Below are positions 6,726 through 10,735 of a DNA stretch of 10,735 nt, piece by piece. The stretch comes from Prolixibacteraceae bacterium (GTDB lineage Bacteria; Bacteroidota; Bacteroidia; Bacteroidales; Prolixibacteraceae), in NCBI GenBank assembly GCA_027858145.1, contig JAQIDF010000492.1, forward strand, positions 1-10,735, given 5' to 3'. The notes under the pieces are model-generated. The model was given only the letters and a program-made list of their open reading frames with translations, made no database searches and had not been told where the DNA came from. Every line of letters begins with the position of its first letter. Positions within the stretch are counted from its first letter, which is position 1. The position numbers and the translations under genes were made by a program.

Positions 6726-7334
6726 ATGACAAACGAAATATTACCAATGACAACAACAGCAAAAATACTGGTTCTCGATAATTACGACTCGTTTACCTAC
6801 AATCTGGTACACATGCTGAAAGAACTGGCACCACTGGCCACCATTGACGTGTACCGGAACGACAAAATCGACCTGAGCGAGATTGACAAATACGACAAAA
6901 TCGTATTATCGCCGGGTCCGGGTATTCCCGACGAGGCAGGCATCCTGAAAGAACTTATTTCGACCTACGGTGCAAGCAAAAGTATATTTGGAGTATGCCT
7001 TGGATGCCAGGCCATAGCCGAAGTTTATGGCGGAAAAATTTACAACCTCAACAAAGTTTATCATGGTGTGGCAACCAGAATTAACATCACCGATAACAAC
7101 GACCGCTCATTTCGCTGGTTAGAAGACACCATTGAAGTTGGACGCTACCACAGTTGGGTAATTGATAAAGATTCGCTGCCTGCCGGGCTTAGCGTATCGG
7201 CCTCCGACAACGAAGACCTCGTGATGGCCATTTATCACAACGAATACGACGTACGCGGGGTACAATTTCATCCCGAATCTATTTTAACCCCAAGCGGAAA
7301 ACAAATAATGGCTAATTTTTTGACAAACCCCTAA
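6726..7334 (+). CDS. trpG: Anthranilate synthase component II (glutamine amidotransferase)
   Basis: TrpG hydrolyses glutamine and channels ammonia to TrpE. The 202-residue protein is a stand-alone class I amidotransferase of normal length. It shows LDNYDSFTYNL (18-28), the oxyanion region LSPGPGIPDE (61-70), the nucleophile elbow GVCLGCQAIAE with Cys91 as the expected nucleophile, and VQFHPESI with His182 and Glu184 completing the triad. The position usually held by His in the GxCLGHQ motif is Cys94 here, a second Cys near the nucleophile. Two starts are possible: ATG 6726, or ATG 6747 (MTTTAKILVLDNYDSF), which fits the family N-terminus tightly. It follows trpE by 66 bp, a spacer containing a perfect palindrome. 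I assign it to tryptophan rather than folate synthesis (pabA) because of its operon position. Confidence 0.95.
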   Translation: MTNEILPMTTTAKILVLDNYDSFTYNLVHMLKELAPLATIDVYRNDKIDLSEIDKYDKIVLSPGPGIPDEAGILKELISTYGASKSIFGVCLGCQAIAEVYGGKIYNLNKVYHGVATRINITDNNDRSFRWLEDTIEVGRYHSWVIDKDSLPAGLSVSASDNEDLVMAIYHNEYDVRGVQFHPESILTPSGKQIMANFLTNP

Positions 7335-7338
7335 AACA

Positions 7339-7376
7339 CCCCCCTACCCCATAAAAAAAGGGGTGGGGGTGGGGGC
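7339..7376. repeat. G/C-rich palindromic element, copy 3, trpG-trpD spacer
   Basis: CCCCTACCCC (7341-7350) pairs with GGGGTGGGGG (7360-7369; one G-U) around the A-rich loop ATAAAAAAA. Another TGGGGG follows. There is no T-run on the + strand, so it does not look like a terminator for the operon. Hairpin or G-quadruplex effects on RNA decay or translation are possible but unproven. Confidence 0.6.
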
Positions 7377-7476
7377 AGGAAACTACCAAATTTGAAGGTT
7401 TAAGCAATTAATAAAAGATAAAAGCATATAAAATGAACGATAATAACAACAACACAGACCCAAAAAAGTTCACTTT

Positions 7477-7524
7477 AGGGGATTTAGGGGTTCAATCTCC
7501 CCCTTCAGGGGGGTTGGGGAGTGG
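7477..7524. repeat. G/C-rich palindromic element, copy 4, at trpD 5' end
   Basis: Two AGGGG blocks (7477-7490) are followed by CCCCC (7499-7503), TTCA, GGGGGG and a TTGGGGAG tail. It lies between the two possible trpD starts and is in frame with the longer one, where it encodes GDLGVQSPPSGGLGSG. Its GGGGAG (7516-7521) ends 7 nt before the ATG at 7529 and resembles a Shine-Dalgarno sequence. Confidence 0.65.
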
Positions 7525-7528
7525 CGTG

Positions 7529-8521
7529 ATGAAGCCAATTTTAAACAAACTCATTCAGCATCGCACGCTTACCCGTGAGGATGCAAAAGAAATATTGAAA
7601 AACATTGCATCTGAAAAATACAACCAGTCGCAAATAACAGCTTTTATGGCAGTTTACATGATGCGCAGCATAACCCCCGAAGAGCTGGCCGGTTTTCGCG
7701 ATGCATTGATTGAACTGTGTGTGCCGGTCGATTTATCCGACTTCCGCACCATTGACCTCTGTGGAACCGGTGGCGATGGCAAAGACACCTTTAACATCTC
7801 TACCTTATCGTCGCTGGTTGTAGCCGGCGCAGGGTACAAAGTGGCCAAACACGGTAACTACGGGGTTTCATCGGCATGTGGTTCAAGCAACGTGATGGAC
7901 TATTTTGGTTACAAATTCACAAACGACCAGGACACACTGAAAAAACAAATGGACGATGCCGGATTTGTGTTTATGCACGCACCACTCTTCCACCCCGCCA
8001 TGAAAGCCGTTGGCCCCATCAGGCGCGATCTGGGCATGAAAACTTTCTTCAACCTGATTGGCCCGCTGGTTAACCCATCGAACCCTCAGTGCCAAATGGC
8101 CGGCGTATTCGACCTCGAAACAGTGCGTTTATACAGCTACTTGTTCCAGCAAACCGGCAAGCATTTTTCGGTTATTTACTCGCTCGACGGCTACGATGAA
8201 ATTTCGCTAACCGGTAAATTTAAAGTTGTATCGAATAAAGAAGACCTGTTGCTGAATCCCGAAAACTTAGGGCTTAACCAATGTAAACAAGAAGATTTAC
8301 ACGGGGGCGATACGGTTGAAGAAGCTGCCACGATTTTTAAAACCATACTCGAAAGCAAAGGCACCGAAGCACAAAACAACGCAGTATTTGCCAATGCAGG
8401 AATGGCTATCCACACCCTGCACCCCGAAAAAAGCATCGAACAATGCATCGAAGAAGCTAAAAGCTCACTTTTGGGAGGAAAAGCAGCAAAAGTATTACAG
8501 AAATTAGTAACCAGTCATTAG
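7529..8521 (+). CDS. trpD: Anthranilate phosphoribosyltransferase
   Basis: TrpD transfers phosphoribose from PRPP to anthranilate. From the ATG at 7529 it has 330 residues, the usual family length, and begins MKPILNKLIQHRTLTREDAK as expected. Visible motifs are the PRPP/pyrophosphate loop CGTGGDGKDTFNIST (78-92), VAKHGNYGVSSACGS (105-119) and RRDLGMKTFFNLIGPLVNP, which together mark a complete catalytic core. An in-frame ATG at 7433 would add 32 residues, half of them translated from a G/C-rich palindrome and preceded by an Asn-rich stretch. I think this extension is less likely, but it is preceded by a typical A/T-rich initiation region, so it remains open. The last codons (Ser-His-TAG) are formed by the start of an A/T-rich repeat. 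It lies 98 or 194 bp downstream of trpG depending on the start, and the + strand hairpins in this gap lack T-runs. Confidence 0.94.
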   Translation: MKPILNKLIQHRTLTREDAKEILKNIASEKYNQSQITAFMAVYMMRSITPEELAGFRDALIELCVPVDLSDFRTIDLCGTGGDGKDTFNISTLSSLVVAGAGYKVAKHGNYGVSSACGSSNVMDYFGYKFTNDQDTLKKQMDDAGFVFMHAPLFHPAMKAVGPIRRDLGMKTFFNLIGPLVNPSNPQCQMAGVFDLETVRLYSYLFQQTGKHFSVIYSLDGYDEISLTGKFKVVSNKEDLLLNPENLGLNQCKQEDLHGGDTVEEAATIFKTILESKGTEAQNNAVFANAGMAIHTLHPEKSIEQCIEEAKSSLLGGKAAKVLQKLVTSH

Positions 8522-8571
8522 TAATTGGTCATTAGTAACATTTGAAACAAATGACTCAATGACAAATGACT
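8513..8571. repeat. A/T-rich inverted repeat spanning the trpD-trpC junction
   Basis: The left arm (8513-8533, AGTCATTAGTAATTGGTCATT) can pair with the right arm (8550-8571), with two mismatches and one bulged base. Its unit is the GTCATTAGT / ACTAATGAC type seen again at the next two junctions. The left arm supplies the trpD stop codon, and the right arm ends 5 nt before the preferred trpC ATG at 8577. Confidence 0.7.
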
Positions 8572-8576
8572 ATAAC

Positions 8577-9365
8577 ATGACAATATTAGACGAAATAAAC
8601 GCACACAAAAAAACCGAAGTTGCCGCAGCTAAAGCCGCAGTTACAGTTTCTGAATTGATGAAACTTCCGGCTTATAACAAAGCAGTGCCTTCATTAAAGG
8701 AGTTTTTGCTCAATCCCGTTAAAAGCGGCATTATTGCCGAGCATAAGCGCAAGTCACCATCAAAAGGTATCATCAATGCCAATGTTCAACTTGAAGATGT
8801 AGTGAAGGGATACGAAAACGCAGGGGCATCGGCCATTTCGGTGTTAACCGACGAAAAATACTTTGGCGGCACACTGTCAGATTTGGAAACAACAAGCAAA
8901 CTGGTAAACATTCCGGTACTGCGCAAAGATTTTATTGTTGATGAATACCAAATATACGAGGCAAAGGCATATGGGGCATCTGTGATTTTACTTATTGCAG
9001 CATCGCTCACAGCCGAAGAAGTAGAGTGTTTTGCCAAACTGGCACATCAACTGGGCATGGAGGTTTTGTTTGAAATTCATAACGAAGAAGAACTTTCAAA
9101 AATATCATCCTATGTTGATGTGGTTGGTGTGAACAATCGCGATTTAAAAACATTTAAAGTAGATACAAAGCGTTCAATTCAGTTATTAACAAAAATTCCG
9201 GTTAATTTTGTGCGTATATCCGAAAGCGGAATAAGCAACCCCAAAACTGTAAAAACACTAAAGAAAGAAGGGTTCCAGGGCTTTTTGATGGGTGAAAACT
9301 TTATGAAAGAAAAAGACCCTGCAAAAGCTTGCAAAATGTTTATTAGCTTAATACATTCGGATTGA
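8577..9365 (+). CDS. trpC: Indole-3-glycerol phosphate synthase
   Basis: TrpC closes CdRP to indole-3-glycerol phosphate with loss of CO2 and water. The 262-residue (beta/alpha)8 barrel has the full set of family residues: IAEHKRKSPSKG with Glu55 and Lys57, SVLTDEKYFGG (88-98), VLRKDF with the general acid Lys117, EVLFEIHNEEEL with Glu166, VGVNNRDLKTF with Asn187, and ISESGIS with Ser216. The ATG at 8577 gives MTILDEINAHKKTEVAAAK, which matches the family start. An in-frame ATG at 8559 would add MTNDYN, encoded by the A/T-rich repeat, and is less likely. It is a monofunctional TrpC, with TrpF encoded separately downstream, unlike the E. coli TrpC-TrpF fusion. Confidence 0.96.
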   Translation: MTILDEINAHKKTEVAAAKAAVTVSELMKLPAYNKAVPSLKEFLLNPVKSGIIAEHKRKSPSKGIINANVQLEDVVKGYENAGASAISVLTDEKYFGGTLSDLETTSKLVNIPVLRKDFIVDEYQIYEAKAYGASVILLIAASLTAEEVECFAKLAHQLGMEVLFEIHNEEELSKISSYVDVVGVNNRDLKTFKVDTKRSIQLLTKIPVNFVRISESGISNPKTVKTLKKEGFQGFLMGENFMKEKDPAKACKMFISLIHSD

Positions 9366-9396
9366 GCAGTAAAAGTTCATTCATAATTAAGAATGG

Positions 9397-9549
9397 AATG
9401 CTGGAAGCTTTACGACCAGTCCCGAAGAGCAAAGCGATATCGGGAACTAATGACTGATGACTAATGACTCCTGATATAAACTATCGGGAACTAATGCTGG
9501 GAGCTTAAGCGACCAGTCCCGATCTTGCATCGGGAACTAATGACTATAG
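9397..9549 (+). repeat. Duplicated repeat module between trpC and the methyltransferase gene
   Basis: The 187-bp spacer contains two copies of a module of about 50-55 bp, starting at 9397 and 9493: AATGCTGG(A/G)AGCTT, then CGACCAGTCCCGA, a short loop, and ATCGGGAACTAATGACT. Each contains a hairpin: TCCCGA 9420-9425 with TCGGGA 9440-9445, and TCCCGAT 9517-9523 with ATCGGGA 9529-9535 (loop CTTGC). ATCGGGAACTAATG occurs three times (9439-9452, 9483-9496, 9529-9542). Copies of the TGACTAATGAC family are interspersed. There is no T-run, so no clear terminator. Confidence 0.75.
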
Positions 9550-9552
9550 CAT

Positions 9553-10218
9553 ATGATTGATTACAAAAACATTATTCCGTGGGGACGTTCATATACCGAG
9601 TATGTGAACATGTTCCATTTGTCACCCGGCTTTTTATCGAAAAAAGTACTGGGATGTGGCGATGGCCCGGCTGCCTTTAACGCGATTGCCAACGCTTTTG
9701 GCGGCCATGTTGTATCGGCTGACCCGATTTTCAAGTTATCAAAAAAAGAAATTGAAGCGCAAATCAACAATTCATTTTCCGAGGTAATCAATCAAACCCG
9801 CGCCAATATGGAGCAATTTAACTGGGAACAGTTTGGCTCGCTCGAAGGGTTGGGGAAAATACGAATGAAATCGATGAAGCAATTTCTGAATGATTACGAA
9901 GAGGGAAAAGAGGAAGGACGCTACATTGAAGCAAGCCTGCCCGACCTGCCGTTCGATGATAATACGTTTGACATTGCTTTAAGCTCGCATTTTCTTTTAC
10001 TGTATTCCGAACTTCTCGACCTGGATTTTCATCTCAGAGCTATCGACGAGATGCTCCGGATTAGCAAGGAGGTACGCATATTCCCGATTATCGACCTCAA
10101 CTCGAAACTGTCGGAGCACATGCCATCAATTCTGGAGAAATACCCCGACCACGAGTTGCTAACAGTGAATTATGAATTTCAAAAAGGCGGAAACCAGATG
10201 TTAAAAATTAGTCATTAG
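9553..10218 (+). CDS. SAM-dependent methyltransferase-like protein of unknown substrate
   Basis: A 221-residue soluble protein with a class I methyltransferase fold signature. Motif I is VLGCGDGPAAFNAIA (residues about 32-46). The acidic residue after beta-2 is in VVSADPIF, and the beta-4 region is FDIALSSHFLLLYS. Other recognisable blocks are GRYIEASLPDLPFDDNTFD and, at the C-terminus, YEFQKGGNQMLKI. From memory, this arrangement matches a conserved, uncharacterised methyltransferase family of about this size found in several bacterial phyla; I know of no assigned substrate. It sits between trpC and trpF in the same orientation, separated by repeat-rich spacers of 187 and 87 bp. No step of tryptophan synthesis needs methylation, so its presence may reflect insertion, or a role in modifying something made from this pathway. 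The final Ser-His-stop comes from the adjoining A/T-rich repeat, as in trpD. The methyltransferase fold is likely; activity is inferred only. Confidence 0.85.
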   Translation: MIDYKNIIPWGRSYTEYVNMFHLSPGFLSKKVLGCGDGPAAFNAIANAFGGHVVSADPIFKLSKKEIEAQINNSFSEVINQTRANMEQFNWEQFGSLEGLGKIRMKSMKQFLNDYEEGKEEGRYIEASLPDLPFDDNTFDIALSSHFLLLYSELLDLDFHLRAIDEMLRISKEVRIFPIIDLNSKLSEHMPSILEKYPDHELLTVNYEFQKGGNQMLKISH

Positions 10219-10305
10219 TTTGATTAGTCATTGGTCATTAGTACTCGTCACTGATTACCTTAACGACTTAATGACTAAGAACTAATGACTTAATGACCAA
10301 TGACT
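10209..10305. repeat. A/T-rich repeat block with perfect 15-bp inverted repeat before trpF
   Basis: AGTCATTGGTCATTA (10226-10240) is perfectly complementary to TAATGACCAATGACT (10291-10305), and the right arm ends at the base before the trpF ATG. The 50-nt interval holds further degenerate copies of the TGACTAATGAC unit. The left end (AGTCATTAG) forms the stop region of the methyltransferase gene. The family is the same as at 8513-8571. Confidence 0.75.
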
Positions 10306-10735
10306 ATGTTACTAAAAATATGCGGAATGGGCGATACAGCAATCATGCACCAACTGGCACAGTTGCCGGTTGACATGCTGGGGTTTATATTTTACCCGCG
10401 TTCGCCACGATATGTAAAAGGGAAAATTGAGCCTTCAGAAATTGCCCGGTTGCCGGAAAATATAAGCAAGGTTGGTGTTTTTGTAAACGAAGAGGAAGAT
10501 GAAATTTTGGCCAATGCCAGAACCTATCATCTAGATACACTTCAATTGCATGGCAGCGAGAGTCCTGAAATGTGTAAATCCCTGAAAGAAAAAGGTTTTC
10601 AAATCATTAAAACTTTCAACCTCACACGACAAAACGACTTTGAGGCTTACGCCCCCTTTTGCGATTACTTTTTGTTCGACACCCCATCGGAACGCCATGG
10701 CGGTACCGGGGCGAAATTCGACTGGTCGTTGCTTA
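10306..10735 (+). CDS. trpF: Phosphoribosylanthranilate isomerase, N-terminal part (3' end outside window)
   Basis: TrpF performs the Amadori rearrangement of phosphoribosyl-anthranilate to CdRP, the step between TrpD and TrpC. The window holds 143 codons plus one base; the family is usually about 200-210 residues, so roughly a third is missing. The start MLLKICGMGD contains the catalytic Cys6 in KICG. Other family signatures are MLGFIFYPRSPRYV (24-37), VGVFVNEE (57-64), LDTLQLHGSES (76-86) and YFLFDTPSERHGGTG (121-135) with the catalytic Asp125. The frame is intact to the window edge. The ATG directly follows a 15-bp inverted repeat, and no Shine-Dalgarno sequence is visible. trpB and trpA may follow but are not visible. 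Confidence 0.94.
   Translation, partial: MLLKICGMGDTAIMHQLAQLPVDMLGFIFYPRSPRYVKGKIEPSEIARLPENISKVGVFVNEEEDEILANARTYHLDTLQLHGSESPEMCKSLKEKGFQIIKTFNLTRQNDFEAYAPFCDYFLFDTPSERHGGTGAKFDWSLL

Noticed and set aside
7339..7376. Copy 3 palindrome as an intrinsic terminator after trpG
   Set aside because: No T-run follows on the + strand, and trpD continues the same pathway downstream; readthrough is expected.
9420..9549. CRISPR-like array between trpC and the methyltransferase gene
   Set aside because: Only two to three imperfect copies of different length, with no regular spacers and no cas genes. They belong to a dispersed A/T-rich repeat family.

Overview
The window looks like a chromosomal segment from a Bacteroidota bacterium, probably class Bacteroidia; a Marinilabiliales/Prolixibacteraceae-like origin is only my impression. 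Four things point this way: a type IX secretion (T9SS) C-terminal sorting domain, promoter-like sites resembling the TTTG / TAnnTTTG pattern of this phylum, A-rich starts mostly without Shine-Dalgarno sequences, and a trp cluster with proteins of typical Bacteroidia character.

Layout. Positions 1-726 hold the C-terminal half of a sensor histidine kinase on the + strand. It converges on a minus-strand pair, and a strong, probably bidirectional hairpin terminator lies between them (782-821). The minus-strand pair is a small lysine-rich exported protein (4759-4481) followed by a 1185-residue T9SS cargo protein with a vWA domain, two Fn3-like domains and three CARDB-like repeats (4425-868). From about 4909 to the end of the window lies a + strand tryptophan operon: promoter, leader peptide, attenuator terminator, trpE, trpG, trpD, trpC, a SAM-methyltransferase-like gene, and the first two thirds of trpF. 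trpB and trpA are not in view.

Main discovery. The trp operon is preceded by what looks like a complete ribosome-mediated attenuator. A 20-codon leader ORF (4959-5021) carries three consecutive Trp codons. A 12-bp terminator hairpin with nine T follows (5059-5094). A 9-nt segment covering the end of the leader ORF (5011-5019) is perfectly complementary to the loop and descending arm of the terminator (5071-5079). Ribosome stalling at the Trp codons would leave that segment free to antiterminate, while a ribosome reaching the stop codon would cover it.

The second theme is repeats. G/C-rich palindromes of one apparent family occur four times. Two of them are read in frame at the N-termini of trpE and of a longer possible trpD. 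A second, A/T-rich family built on TGACTAATGAC / GTCATTAGTCA fills the trpD-trpC, trpC-methyltransferase and methyltransferase-trpF junctions. It supplies the Ser-His-stop ends of two genes and directly abuts or closely precedes the starts of the next ones. The methyltransferase gene has no known role in tryptophan synthesis and sits between two such repeat blocks.

Together, TrpE and TrpG make anthranilate from chorismate and glutamine, and TrpD, TrpF and TrpC convert it through phosphoribosyl-anthranilate to indole-3-glycerol phosphate.
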